DNA of 64,000 nucleotides, from contig JANEZZ010001389.1 in assembly GCA_026122225.1 (NCBI GenBank), forward strand, positions 124,001 through 188,000, read 5' to 3'. Under the pieces are notes generated by a model that saw only the letters and a list, made by a program, of their open reading frames with translations, searched no databases and was not told where the DNA came from. Source of the stretch: Heloderma charlesbogerti (lineage: Eukaryota > Chordata > Lepidosauria > Squamata > Helodermatidae). Positions 33,761 through 45,981 of this stretch are shown here, piece by piece (the first letter of the stretch is position 1; every line of letters begins with the position of its first letter). A program made the position numbers and the translations under genes.

Positions 33761-33827
33761 ATGCTCTTGCTTTATTGTACCAATAAAGAGGCTCCGTTTT
33801 AAACGCTTTAAGACATGAATAAAGACT

Positions 33828-33840
33828 TAAAGGAGGGAAT
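33828..33840 (+). other. Polypurine tract
   Basis: AAAGGAGGGAAT lies immediately before the 3' LTR, the expected plus-strand primer for a retrovirus. Confidence 0.75.
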
Positions 33841-34204
33841 TGTTAGAAAAAGAGACTCCGTAACTGTTGGCATCTCAGGTTACATAAAAGCCCGAGTGGC
33901 GAAAAATGTAGGCAGAGCAAAAAGAAAATCATACTGACGTGCTCATGACTAACAGTTAGGTAAGCTGATACTGACTGTTTATTGGCTATTGACTTGGTGA
34001 GCCGATGTACTAACTGTTTCATTGGTTACTGGTAAGAACAATAGAAGCAATATGGTATAAAAGGCTTTTGCACACGTGTCTCGAGGTCCAGACTGGTCTG
34101 CACCCGTTTTGCAAAACGTTTCAATAAAATAGTGTTGGATCCACTGCTGCCTGCCTGGCATCCTTTCCTTCTAAACCGAAAGCAAGGACTATTTTTATCT
34201 AACA
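33841..34204 (+). repeat. 3' LTR
   Basis: The LTR is 364 bp and pairs with 27839-28204. It differs by five substitutions and loss of GG from the CCCGTTTTGCAAAACGGG palindrome. Adjacent ATAT is the target duplication. Confidence 0.93.
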
Positions 34205-34208
34205 ATAT

Positions 34209-35300
34209 TAAGCATGGGAATTGTATCAAACTAATTTCAGGCCATAAATATTTAGGTATATACTTCCTAAAACTCTCATCTGGTCCCTGCAGAGAGCTAG
34301 AGCTAGAGCAACAGCTAACAACATAGCTGCTGCAATAATAAGGATCTGTTATTCCAAAGGGGGACAATTTGTTCCTACCGCGCTTTAAGTTTTTAAGGCT
34401 AGGTCACTTATGCTATTGACATGACATTGCAATCTGGATCAAAGTTGATAACTTTTCAATACAATCTGTGCAGGCTACTTTCATACATTCCATCCTTGGT
34501 CTTCCAAAATGCATGACCAGCCCTGCTCTCTTGTTGGAAACCGGCCTCCAGACAATCACTTAGAGAGCTTGGATTAGTGCATTCCACTTTTGGATCCATT
34601 TGTATGGCCCTGGACTCTCAGGTTACTTATGCAAGATATGTAATGACCCTTATGTTTCTGACTGGATGCAATTGCTTGGAATAAAATCAACTCTCTGGGC
34701 CTATGCCCAGAGTCTGTATTAATGATGGAAGCTAAGCAAGCCAGAGCACTTCTGTCTCAAAGGGTCAGGGATTATGATCTACAGGTTTTAAATTCTGCAG
34801 CAGGTAGAGCTTGCTCTCATCTGTTTGGGGGGCAAATCTGAGTTACGGGCTGGTAGAAGCGAAATATGTCTTGATCCTTAACATCCCCAATTATCGGCGA
34901 GCATTTACTTTGGCAAGATTTAATGCCTTATCCTTTGCTCTGTTACAAGGGAGGTTTCAGAAAATTAGCCTCTTAGATTGCTTATGCCCATGTGGAAGGA
35001 ATGCAATCGAATCTGTTACTCATGTCTTACATCGTTGTTCCTTTTATAGAGAGATTAGAGAGAAATTACTGTTTGATACTGGATCAGATATGACTGCCTC
35101 TCTTTACTGTTGTAGGACAACAGAGGATAGGGATACAATTGAGGCATTTGCTAAATTATTTTTGAATGCTATGAGAATAAGATCCCTTCAGAACTGATTT
35201 TCCTATATATTTTCTAAATGTGTTCGTAGACCCTTTAGATTTGTATGCTCCAAGTCTGGTCGATGACTGTAATAAAGATGATGGTGATGATGATATTAAG
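34209..35300 (+). mobile_element. LINE remnant, C-terminal part, family unresolved
   Basis: Broken plus-strand frames include HKYLGIYF (post-RT motif) and, at 34811-35197, a segment with CPCGRNAIESVTHVLHRCSFY. This is the CxCx...Hx4C zinc-finger-like end found in several non-LTR retrotransposon clades. The end is GACTGTAATAAAGATGATGG with a (GATGAT) tail. The ERV at 27839-34204 lies just 5' of it. Confidence 0.6.
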
Positions 35301-36116
35301 AATTGTATAAGCAGTACCTGGATCCAATCTCGTGAGATAGATCTTTATGTATCAGTGAGAAACATACCGATTTTGTAATAATGACCCCTGAAAACGGGAT
35401 TTTAAAAATACTGTACACTCGGCTTACTGTGCGTCGTGTGACCCTGATGGACCAAAGCCGATTCCATGATGCCCGTTGTGGGCACCTGATTGCTAGGGTG
35501 GCCAGTTATGAATTTGTGAAGAGGAAATGCATCACCGCAAAGAGGACAAAGGACGATGAGACGACGATTTCCAAAGCATGTGCATAAGCTAATGCATAGA
35601 TATAGATGCAAATTTTCAAGTGGTGATTATAACTGAAATAGAAATAAAGCACATTTCACCACAGTGTGGAATGCTGTTACCGGGTGCCTTGTATACCTGC
35701 CTGTTCAGTCTGCTGTCCAGGTACCGTCTGTGGATGTGCAATTCTTCTGATGGTTGTTTATCTTTAAACTGGGATTGGAGGGAACAGCCTTCAGAAGGAG
35801 CACAGCTTCGAATGGAGGACTGTCCTCCGGCAGCCCGTCAAAGAGGGGACAGTGATACATGAAAGAGGACACATTCCCAGCCGACGTGGTTCACCAGAGT
35901 GGGAAGCAGGGTCAGGAGTAGCAATATGTGGTTATTTCTGGGGAAAAGAAGGCCCCTTCCAACCCTACTATTATATTCTATGTTTGTTTGTTTTTTCCCC
36001 CTGGGAAAAAGAAAGCAATACAGGTTCTTTCCGTTGCACCTGCTTGGGCTGGGTTCCAGGGCCTTGGAACCAGACGATGCTAAAGTTCCCAGTTCCTTTT
36101 CATGGATACAGCCCAC

Positions 36117-36350
36117 TTCCTTGGAGGAGTGAAGGGCTATCCTCAGTTGGTAGATCTATAGGAACACAGAAAGGGTTCTGTTGGTAGATCTATAGGAACA
36201 CAGAAAAGGGTTCTGTTGGTAGATCTATAGGAACACAGAAAGGGTTCTGTTGGTAGATCTATAGGAACACAGAAAGGGTTCTGTTCTCCTCCTTCCTTGG
36301 AGGAGTGAAGGGCTATCCTCAGTTGGTAGATCTATAGGAACACAGAAAGG
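36117..36350. repeat. 34-bp minisatellite inside a 176-bp duplication
   Basis: Units starting GTTGGTAGATCTATAGG occur at 36146, 36180, 36215 and 36249 (34-35 bp steps) and again at 36322. The preceding CCTTGGAGGAGTGAAGGGC block is at 36117 and repeats at 36293, 176 bp later, so a whole block was duplicated after the minisatellite formed. Confidence 0.9.
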
Positions 36351-36519
36351 GGGAAATGCAATTACTGGGGGGCCAATAGGCTATGGAATGCAAGAGGAAC
36401 AGCCTGCTTGACATTTCTAGGAAAAGCTCAAATGTATCCAAGATAAGCAGGATGGATTTGTGATAACATGATCTCTCTTGTTTAGCTATGTGAATTTAAC
36501 CCTTCTCCCAGGGGAGGGA

Positions 36520-37110
36520 CACCCCTGCTCTCACCAAAGCCCAAAATGAATAGAATCAAACTTGCTATTACATTCCAGTCCAGCCATTTCATTCCGGAGC
36601 TTCCTTTCGCAGTTGGTCTGTTGCAGTATGACGACATTTGGGTCAGCAGCAGAGTATCCAAGGAAGCTGACGTGGCGTTAGCCCCCCCCCCCTGCACTCC
36701 TGGCTGCATTCCCCCTGTGCTGCATAGCATGACATTCTGAAAAGTCCATCAGCCAGGCCTGAGAGGCTGCAACACTCATGCACGTGGGAGAATCACAGCG
36801 ACAATTCACCACAGCAGGATACTGTCATGATACAATCTTCCTAGTTTCTCTATCTCAGTCCAGCACTTCTGGAGTCATCCCTGCTCTCAGTTAAGCCCAC
36901 AATCAATAGAATAAAACTTGCTAATACACTCTAAAGCAGCCATTTCATTGCGGGGTCCCCCTTGTTGTCAAGTCTGTTGATGTATGAAGACCTTGGGGTC
37001 AGCAACAGTGTGTCCCAGGAGGCTGAGGGGGTGGGGTCCCCAATCCCCCTCCACTGTGCAGTCCCCCCAGTGTTGCATCCTGGTAGGGTCCTTGGCCATT
37101 CTGAGGGGCT
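36520..37110. repeat. Diverged direct duplication (~220 bp units)
   Basis: 36535-36700 (ATAGAATCAAACTTGCTATTAC to GGAAGCTGACG) is similar to 36895-37030 (ATAGAATAAAACTTGCTAATAC to GGAGGCTGAGG). These are two spaced direct copies of unknown origin with no coding potential. Confidence 0.55.
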
Positions 37111-37169
37111 TGGAGGTGGGGCCAGAGGGGCTGAAGTGGGAAAGGGGTGAATGAGAAAGCCCCAGGACA

Positions 37170-38684
37170 AGTCAAGATACTCCGCTGCCGTAGAGGTAGT
37201 AGGAATGACTGGAAGAAACAGCAGGCCTCACACACGACTGTTCTGTATTTGGCACACACAGAAGTAAAGGACTTAGCAGAAGCTCCACCCACTACTGCTG
37301 CTAATCCCAACTCTACAGGAGTTGCCCAGGTTCAAAAGCACTAACACACAAAGTGCCCCTCCCCTCGCCACCACCCCAGGATACATAACACCTACCCTCT
37401 TTTCTTTCTGCACAGCTTCCAAAGGTGTCCTTTCCTATTTATTTCTATTTGATCAAACTGTGCCCTCCTCTGCTTACCTTGGAAGATGTAAAACTGAAGG
37501 GATCCAAAGCATGCATATTGCAGCAGACCAACTACTGATAAGACCTCCCAACACTGGCTGGCTTTTCCTTTTCCGAATTTGCTTTTGGGGGACTGATGGG
37601 ATGGGCATCACCTGCCAAGTGCTGAGAAGGTCCTTATCCTTCCTCTTCATCCCTGGATTTCTGAACAAAGGCAGAACAGGGATCACACTCTCTTCCTTTA
37701 CTTGACAGTACACCTTCCCAAATCATTGGGGGATTCACTCCAGTGTCAGCAGTCTCTCAGAGCTGTTGGATCACTATTGCTTGGCCTTTTGAACAGCATC
37801 ACTGCAATTCCACTGAATGGCATTGCAATGTTGGCCACCATGTATGCTTAGGGGAGGGTCTGTCCCTGCCTTGCTGTTCAGTCCTGGACTGAATTCCCAG
37901 CAGCACCCCCTGGTAGTGCTGGGAAAAACCTCTCTCCAACTAATAGTATAGTTTGTGAGCGGTGGTAGCAGTGGGGTGGGGACATGGGACACACAAGTGG
38001 GCCTCCACCCGTAGCATTAATGGACCCACCAAATCTGCTTTTCACGAGTGAAAGATGGCTAGGCAAACTGGTGGGAGCCCAAGAAGAAGATAGAATGAGC
38101 TCCAACTTCCAGCTCAGGGTCCCCAAGGGAACTGGTGGCCCTTCCCCTAACCCTGGACAAAGTGGGGCCGGGGTGGCCCCCCTTTGTTAATCCCTGATGT
38201 CTACTTGACCCCTTCCTCCCCCTCTCTCGGGGACTCTGGTTAGGGACTGCCTCACCTCTGACTTCTGCACATTCTGGATTTTGCGCACTGTGGCTCATAA
38301 AGAAATATTTGAACATGGGAGAGGAGTTTAAACAGGAATTTAAATGGGATGGTAAAAATTGACAGGCTGTTGAAAGTATTTACTAGCTGACAGTTCTAGG
38401 ACTGTCATCTGGGCCCAGAGAAGGGTGATGAGCATATCTGACATAAACATTTCTGCCTTGAAGTCCAGGCCTGGTTTCTAAGTTCTGTTTTGTTTGGTTG
38501 GTTTTGTTCTTCATTTTTTTACTACTAGAAATATTTTAATACCACAGTGGTAAAATCTCAAAACATTAAAAACAAACAAACCCGGAGAGCATTAAAAGCC
38601 ACAATATAATGGTTCAAACAAAGAGCATCTGGCAGGATTAAAATGGCAACATAGTTTTCTCCTGTGCTTTTCTGAAATTAGCAT
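37170..38684. other. No gene recognised
   Basis: This is unique-looking sequence of mixed composition. Short frames here show no family resemblance or exon signals. I see nothing I can name. Confidence 0.4.
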
Positions 38685-39087
38685 TAGGGATGTAAGAACT
38701 CACCCTCGCTCGGTTTCTGTGGGCGCTTGCCGAAGTGACACCCCTACTCGCACCCCCCTGGACCCACGCAAGGGCCGCCCATGAGCTCGGTGAGTTCCCT
38801 GGGCTCACCGCGACCCCGTTAGAGGAGTGCCTGCCATTTTTGCACCTTTGATTGCTACGTAAAAAAGGAAGTAAAAAAATGCACATATTTAAATATGCGC
38901 AGTTTGGGGCTGGGAAAGCTAAATAAGTGCAATATTAGAGGTATAATCCTGGAGAGTGCGAGCGGGCATGAGCGGGCACGAGTGGGGGGCGAGCAAGGAC
39001 AGTGTCTCAGTGGGTGCAGTCCGGGGGTCATGGGCAGGGGAAGCCTGACGAATTCCCAGACCCAGTTGGGCACCCACAACATCCCTA
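38685..39087. mobile_element. TAGGGATG hAT-like MITE with 8-bp TSD
   Basis: This is a 403-bp element from TAGGGATGTAAGAACTCACC to CACAACATCCCTA, flanked by ATTAGCAT (38677-38684) and ATTAGAAT (39088-39095), matching at 7 of 8. It lacks the TACGTA hairpins and lies just past the 3' end of the V2R pseudogene, interrupting sequence that is continuous at 11960-11990 next to the intact gene. Confidence 0.78.
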
Positions 39088-39189
39088 ATTAGAATGAAGC
39101 CTCATTTGCCAAGGACAGACTACACTATAAAAGGGAGCAAAATATTGGGTTGTTTGGTAACAACATGAATCAGATTTATTCCTTTGTTT

Positions 39190-40060
<871 letters not shown>

Positions 40061-41257
40061 CTGGAAAAGACAAGCATCTCCCTTATATCCTTGCCAATCT
40101 CTGTTCTTTTACATTCCATCAAAGATCATTTTTGTGGTGTGATTGTCAGTACACATTCATGTCATGCAGGGCATGGTGAGGCCTGCTGTTCCTCTTCATA
40201 CTTCCATGTCAGCAACACACACCCCTGTGTGTAAACATGGCTTTAAACTGGAGATGGGGAACCTCCAGTATGCAGGCCTAATCTGGCCCATGGAGATTCT
40301 CCATCCAGCCCACAAAACCTTCATGAATTCCTCCAGGGAATGGAAGAACCCCTTCTGTGATAGGTGATCAGAGCAGGGGATGCGGCAGACAGGGGTCTCA
40401 GCTGCTGCCTCCCCGTTCTGTCTCGGTTTGTTTTTCTCGCCATGTGTCATCCCCATGGGAATGGTGTGCAGTGCTCAATGCAGCAGGGGCTTTCCCATGA
40501 GGCCGTATCCCCTTTGGGGAAGCATCCCCATAGGAGCTGGCGGCTAGAGCAGTTCTTCAACTTCGACTTAGTTGGGGCAATTTTGTTGAGCAGAAGCTTT
40601 CCTCAAATGAGGGAAGCACCACATGGTACACAGTGAATCTGGTTGCATGATCTAGCCAGGACGTTGGATGGGAATTATATGATGACAGGGGCGTGGCCAT
40701 CCTTCCAGTGGAAGCTCAAGCGCAATCTTACTGGTAGGGCGGACAGGAGGTCAGCAGAGATGGAGACAAGGGTGTCTTGGGGGTGGGATCATGGGGGCAA
40801 AGTCAAGGGGGTCATGGGGTAGAAGAGTGAAGCCTATCTAGTTTGCAACACAGCCTTCTCCCTTGCATACCTGAGAATTTAACACTGAACTCTTTCCTCA
40901 TCCCTTCCTAGTCCTTTTTCCTTGTGTGTCTTTTTAGATTGTATGCCTGTGGGTAGAGACTGCCTTCTCTTACTTTATTTGTCAGCTGCCCCAGGAGGCC
41001 TTTTGGCTGAGCACTTGGATAAGGATACTCTAAACTAAGTAAATAAATAAATAGATCATTTTAAGTAAATCTTTTAAACATAATAAAATGAGTGTCTGTA
41101 ACTATGTACATGACCAGCCAGCTGCTTCCCGGCTACACACACATGCACACACGCAGACAGACAGAGGGAGAGACAGACAGACAACAGAGCATTCAAAAAT
41201 GCATTTAAGCTTAACATTTCTGCTTCCACTGTCTCCAATAGCTGTGCAGTTTGGAAT
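40061..41257. other. Pseudogene intron 5, no gene
   Basis: This is mixed sequence with an L2-like AAATAAATAAATAG tail near 41038-41055 and a CACA/CAGACAGA simple repeat at 41137-41185. I recognise no exon. Confidence 0.45.
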
Positions 41258-42031
41258 TAAGGATGGACGAAATTCCCTAACCTGGTCCCACAGCTGTTTT
41301 CGAGGGGGGGAGGCGCTTCGGTTCTCCCCCCTAAATTCTTGGCGGGGGGGAGGTGCCCTGCCACTCCCCGCCGAAATTCAGGCCAGGGGGGAGGTGCCCC
41401 ATCCCTCCCCGCCGAAATTCTGGCTGGGGGGGAGCGCCTCTCCTCTCCAGCCGCGAAAGAAAAAAAATGTAAAAAAGTGATAGGCTACGTAATGATTTAC
41501 GTAGCCTATTGTGGCTAGATTTTGAAAGTCAGCCGTGATAGGCTACGTAAATCGTTACGTAGCCTATCACGGCTGACTTTGAAAAAAAAGAAAAAAGAGC
41601 GTACACAAAAGGTGGCGCCCATGGGTGCCGCCATTTGCCTTCCTTATTTAGGCACGGGTAGTCTACGTAAAGATTTACATAGACTACAGCAAAAATAAGG
41701 GCGCCGCCATTTGCGTACGTGCTTTTTTTTTTTTTCGAAGTCAGCCGTGATAGGCTACGTTAATCATTACGTAGCCTATCACATTTTTTTTTTTTTTACA
41801 CTTTACTTGGAAATGGCGGCGGCGGCAGCCGGTCGGAAGACCGGCCGCCGCCGCCGCAACACCGCTGCAACGCCACCGGGACCTGCCGCCATGAGGGATA
41901 TTCGGCCACGGTAAGTCCCATCCCGGGGGGGGCGGGGAGGTGTCGGAGAATTTCCCCACCAATTTCAGGGGGCCGAATGCGTTGGCATTCGGCCTCCCGG
42001 AGATTCGTGGAGAAATTCTCCGACATCCCTA
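41258..42031. mobile_element. TAGGGATG hAT-like MITE with four hairpins
   Basis: It runs from TAAGGATGGACGAAATTCC to CTCCGACATCCCTA. Four hairpins lie at about 41478-41512, 41534-41576, 41660-41690 and 41746-41782, the third of the TAGTCTACG class. The GC-rich blocks contain AAATGGCGGCGGCGGCAG and GGCCGAATGCG. A flanking duplication is not clear. Confidence 0.7.
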
Positions 42032-42299
42032 GGAAAGGTCCTTGGGAGAGGAAAAAACAACAACACCCAGAGGTATGAGTGTTCTACAAATTGTTCTGCA
42101 GATTATGGCCACTGGGACGAAGAGTTGTCAGTCTATAGATCCAGACATTTTCCCTTTTGTCAAGCGCGTCATTGTCTTTGGTTTGTTCTTTGGGAAGCAG
42201 CTGTAATCCCAGAGACTATGTGAAGGTGAGTTGAAATGTTTTGCAACAGGCTGCTACAGCTGTTTAAAAAGAATCACAGGTTTGTGGTTACGAAATGCA

Positions 42300-42540
42300 T
42301 TCATTCATTTATTTCATTTATATCCCACCTTTTTTTCCTCCTTAAGGAACCCAAGTTGGCGTACATAATCCTCCTCCTCCTTCTTATCCTCACAACAACA
42401 GCCCTGTGAGATGGGTTGGGCTGAGAGTCTGTGACTGGCCCACAGTCACCCAGTGAGCTTCCATGGCCAAGTGGGGACTAGAACCCAGATCTCCTGACTT
42501 CCACTCCAACACTCTAGCCACTACACCACACTAGCTCTTG
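42300..42540 (-). mobile_element. tRNA-related SINE (MIR/CORE-like)
   Basis: It contains TTTATATCCCACC, then ATCCTCACAACAACAGCCCT, GTCACCCAGTGAGCTTC and AACACTCTAGCCACTACACC. The last is the reverse of a tRNA-like head with B-box character. A second copy is at 43535-44315. I cannot name the family beyond resemblance. Confidence 0.55.
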
Positions 42541-42689
42541 AAAGAAATCTTGTTCTTTGGTCCGTTAGGTGAAATGGGTATCAGGAGATAAAGGTTCTTT
42601 AGGGAAGAACCAAACAAACAAAAACAAAAACAGAGGAAGTGGTTTCTTTGAGGTAACTGCTGGTAATGCACCATGTTGATTTACAGCGG

Positions 42690-42745
42690 GATGATCCATT
42701 GGCCTTGTAGGCCCCGTCCAACCCTACTATTCTATGATTCTATGA
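42690..42745 (+). mobile_element. CR1 3' end fragment
   Basis: CCTTGTAGGCCCCGTCCAAC followed by CCTACTATTCTATGATTCTA, the diagnostic CR1 tail. Confidence 0.75.
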
Positions 42746-43534
42746 TGCTGTGGTGCAAGTATCTTGTTTAACCACTCCTTTCAGGCACACAGTCACTAAC
42801 AAAATTGCATTTGGCCATCATTAACATGCATTTCTACTAATGTGGTTTATTTAATTGAATGTAAAATAGGAAAAAGAAAAAATGTTGAATGCAATATGTA
42901 GGGAAAACTGCAACAGACCTAAGAACCAGGTTCCATAACCACATATCTGTGATTCTTACCAAAAAAGCTGGAGCAGCCTGTTGCAAGATATTTCAACTCC
43001 ACTTCACATAGTCTGTTGGATTGATCTTTCCCTGCTGCTGTGTAAACCGTACATAAAGACATAATAGGCGGTGGTGTCTAGGGATGTTGGAGGGTTCTGT
43101 TTTGGGGGGTGGAACTCGGCAAGCTTTGGCCAGCTCCGTATTTTTAACTTAAAGTGACTACAAGTGGTTCTGCGACAATGCGCCCCATCCCCTGCATTAA
43201 ATCCTGGGCATGCCTCTGTGATGTGGCTGTGACCTGGCTTTGATGTGGTCAAGGGATGGGGCTACCCCTTTCCCCTTCACACCTCCCCGCACCATAGGCA
43301 GTAGGGCACACAGTAAGCTGATTGTGTTTTTCATTCAGAATACCACAGCTGCACATTTTTGAGGATTCAGGATAGGCAAGTAGTTGCTTTCTCCAGTCAG
43401 AGTAAGTAGTGTGCCTTTCCCATATATCAAAGTGCCACAGCACTGTTCCTAGCCTTCAGAATTGCAGACTAGTAGCTTTCGCCATTCACAGTAACTAGCC
43501 CCTACTTCCTATTCATAAGAGCACACTGTATGTA

Positions 43535-44315
43535 TGTATGTATGTGTTACATTTATATCCCACCTGTTTTCCTCCATCTTGAAGTCAAGGCAGATTACAT
43601 AATCCTCCTCCATGTTATCCTCACAACAACAACCCTGTGAGGTGGGTTGGGCTGAGAGTCGGTGACTGGCCCAAAGTCACCCAGTGAGCTTCCATGGCCA
43701 AGTGGAGACTAGAACCTGGATCTCCCAACTCCCAGTCCAACTGTCAGGGTTGTATCTGAGCCCATAGAGTTCCAAGGCAGCTCTGATTCTGAGGAGGAGA
43801 TACAATTTTGGGGGGAGGAACTCTCTCAGACTTCAGAGGCGCAGCTGGAGGGGGAGGCCCTCCCTGCCGCTCACATCCCTGAGTGCGACAGTGACCTAGG
43901 CATGGAAAGGGAGGGACAACGTGAGCTTTTAGACGCGAGGCACAGGCGCAGGCACAAGCGAGAGATTGCAGGAGCTGAGCTTAGGCGCTCAGCCTGATTG
44001 GCTTGATGTCAACAGCTGCGCCCAGAAGCATCACGGGAGAGGGGGAGATCTTCCCCAGTCACACCTTAAGTTCAGCGAGTTGCAGCGTTTTTCCCAAACG
44101 GAGATCAACTGACGTCCTGACCCTTAGAAACCCCTAGATGGCTGTTCCTTTGTAGTTCCTCTGAGTCTCAGGGAATTAGCATCTGCATGCCTCATTAGGA
44201 TGAATGGAATTAAAGCCTCTGAGTGTCGATTCTGGCTATTGGAGGATTCAGTAGGCAACGAGGGCATCTTGACACCAACTCTCTAGCTACTACATCACAC
44301 TGGCTCCCACACCAC
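43535..44315 (-). mobile_element. SINE (second copy) split by a solo LTR
   Basis: The left part is 43535-43741 (TTTATATCCCACCTGTTTTCC to CTCCCAGTCCAAC). The right part is 44275-44315 (CCAACTCTCTAGCTACTACA). It matches 42300-42540. The interruption is the LTR at 43742-44274. Confidence 0.6.
43742..44274. mobile_element. Solo LTR with 5-bp TSD
   Basis: This is a 533-bp sequence beginning TGTCAGGG and ending CATCTTGACA (TG...CA). It is flanked on both sides by CCAAC (43737-43741 and 44275-44279) within a SINE. An AATTAAA signal lies near 44209. It is unlike the LTR of the 27.8-kb provirus. The 5-bp duplication fits Gypsy/ERV-type LTR elements. Plus orientation is suggested by the poly(A) signal. 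Confidence 0.75.
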
Positions 44316-44949
44316 TGGGTCTCACACTTTCTGTTCTCTCCCAATCAGCCTCCAGAGGGTGAAGTTTGAATATGATCATGGTATGAGATTGAGCAACATC
44401 ACACATGCCTGGCAATCTCACGCTATACAGAAAATTGGGCGGGGGGAGGAGTTCATGGTATATAAAGTCCCAGCCATGGAAAGGGAGCACAGACAGAGCA
44501 AGGCTGTGATTCTCTGGGCTCTTCCCAGGCAGCAAGTCCTGATGGGACTTAATTCCAAGGAAAAAGGCACAGGGTGACACATCATGGCTGCAAAACCCAG
44601 CACGCTGCCTCCCTTGAATGACGTAGGGGCTACTTCTGAGTAGACACATACATAGGACTGAGCCACATGGAACTGTGTTTTTTTGGGGGGGGCTGCCAGT
44701 GCTGGCTGCCCCTTCTCGTTCTTCCCCTGATATTGTTGACTTTTTAGCAGATCATAGTAACACAACTGTGAAATGCCGCTGGTGAAGGCTCCTGTACTGG
44801 CTGCCCCTCGCCTTGCTGCCTGCTTATTCTTTATTGCGCATGACATACTGGGAACAGCTATTCCTTCTCCAGCCCCAATCTCTTGTTTCTGCAGGAAAGC
44901 CTCCTCCTCTTCCTCTTTCTCTCTCACACACATGCACACACACAGGGCA

Positions 44950-45165
44950 CAGTGTGGACAGGGGCATGGAACAAGCCTTGCTCATCCGCTGAGCAGGGTT
45001 GATGGGCTTGATGATGTTCAGTTCTACGCCATCCACCAGGAACGAGAAGTGCTTTCATGTGAGGCACGAAAGCAGGTTTTTAGGTGCTATACGCTACGCT
45101 TTCCTGCTTCATGTGCCTCCGACGGACCAAAGCAATTTCACGAAAATCCGGATGTAACCAGAAAG
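44950..45165. repeat. Unclassified dispersed repeat (second copy)
   Basis: GATGATGTTCAGTTCTACGCC and CATGTGCCTCCGACGGACC resemble 19560-19740. It is of unknown family. Confidence 0.35.
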
Positions 45166-45244
45166 CGCGTATCATTCCGTTTCCATGTAGATACGGCCTT
45201 TGCCCTCATCCCCATGGGCTGCATTTCCCTCTGCAGTCACCCAC

Positions 45245-45371
45245 CTTCCTGGGTGGAGATGGTCCCTTCCACACAGGGAGGACAGTCATAGCAGCAGATT
45301 GGCTTTCCTTCCTGGACCACCTTGACAAATCCCGGGTGACAGCTTTCCACACACCTAGATTGAGGCAGGGA
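45245..45371 (-). pseudogene. V2R pseudogene exon 5 (open)
   Basis: This 127-bp cysteine-rich exon encodes [10 protein letters not shown] and [17 protein letters not shown], with good splice borders. Confidence 0.9.
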
Positions 45372-45750
45372 CTAAGCACAGAAACAAGGCCCATCAGGGA
45401 AAAGGTGTTGGGCCAATTTATAGAAATGACAGGCAGAATTGGCAGGACCCAATAGAGACTCTTGGATTGAACATGAAGCCCATAGCTAAGCCTATGCATA
45501 TGCAAGAGAGACACCTGCAAGTTTCTGTCCAGTTTACTCCCCCTGGAGCTTCTCCTCCCCTTCCTCTCTTCTTTCTGTTGTGTCCAGTTTTAAGGGACCT
45601 CTCCTCTTGTAGCCCATAATGGGCTGGTATATAGGGCTGGTGGTCCTATATAAATGGACCAATAGTGTAAGTCCCAAGGAACCTGCAGCCTGTGCTTGAA
45701 TCCACCTGGATTAGGGAAGGCTAACCTGGAACCTGTTACATTGTCCGCAC

Positions 45751-45981
45751 CTGGTTGAGCCATCTGGGCCACACAATGGCATCCTAGTCAATGGTGAACT
45801 TGAGGCCTGCTGGGGATCCCTGTCTTTCCATACTCCCAAATTTCACTCTCAAAACAGAGCTATTGGGAAACTTCACCCAGTTCACGATATCAAAGTCGGC
45901 CTCCAGGTCTCCATTCTCATCCAAATATATTCCATCCATAGAAGTATTATAAAACTGGGGGTTTCTCAGGAAAGGGTGAAG
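45751..45981 (-). pseudogene. V2R pseudogene exon 4 (stop codon)
   Basis: The exon is 231 bp, one codon longer than its paralogs (extra Ala after GSP). CAG became TAG at 45784-45786 within FTID*DAIVW. The donor is GTGCGG. Confidence 0.9.

Larger units (their letters stand above)
27839..34204 (+). mobile_element. Gammaretrovirus-like endogenous retrovirus
   Basis: This is a 6.4-kb provirus with LTRs of 366 and 364 bp starting TGTTAG and ending CTAACA. It is flanked by the 4-bp duplication ATAT (27835-27838 and 34205-34208). It has a tRNA-His type primer site, a myristoylation-type gag start, one CCHC zinc knuckle, a UAG between gag and pro-pol, and a CX6CC transmembrane env motif, all gammaretrovirus traits. 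All genes are broken: gag is frameshifted, the polymerase core is missing, most of env is missing, and several frames have stops. The LTRs differ at five bases plus one 2-bp gap, so it is fairly young. Confidence 0.93.

Noticed and set aside
41470..41785. Regular palindromic repeats that look like a CRISPR array
   Set aside because: Spacing is irregular, units vary and are inverted rather than direct, there are no cas genes, and the DNA is vertebrate. They lie inside MITE borders.
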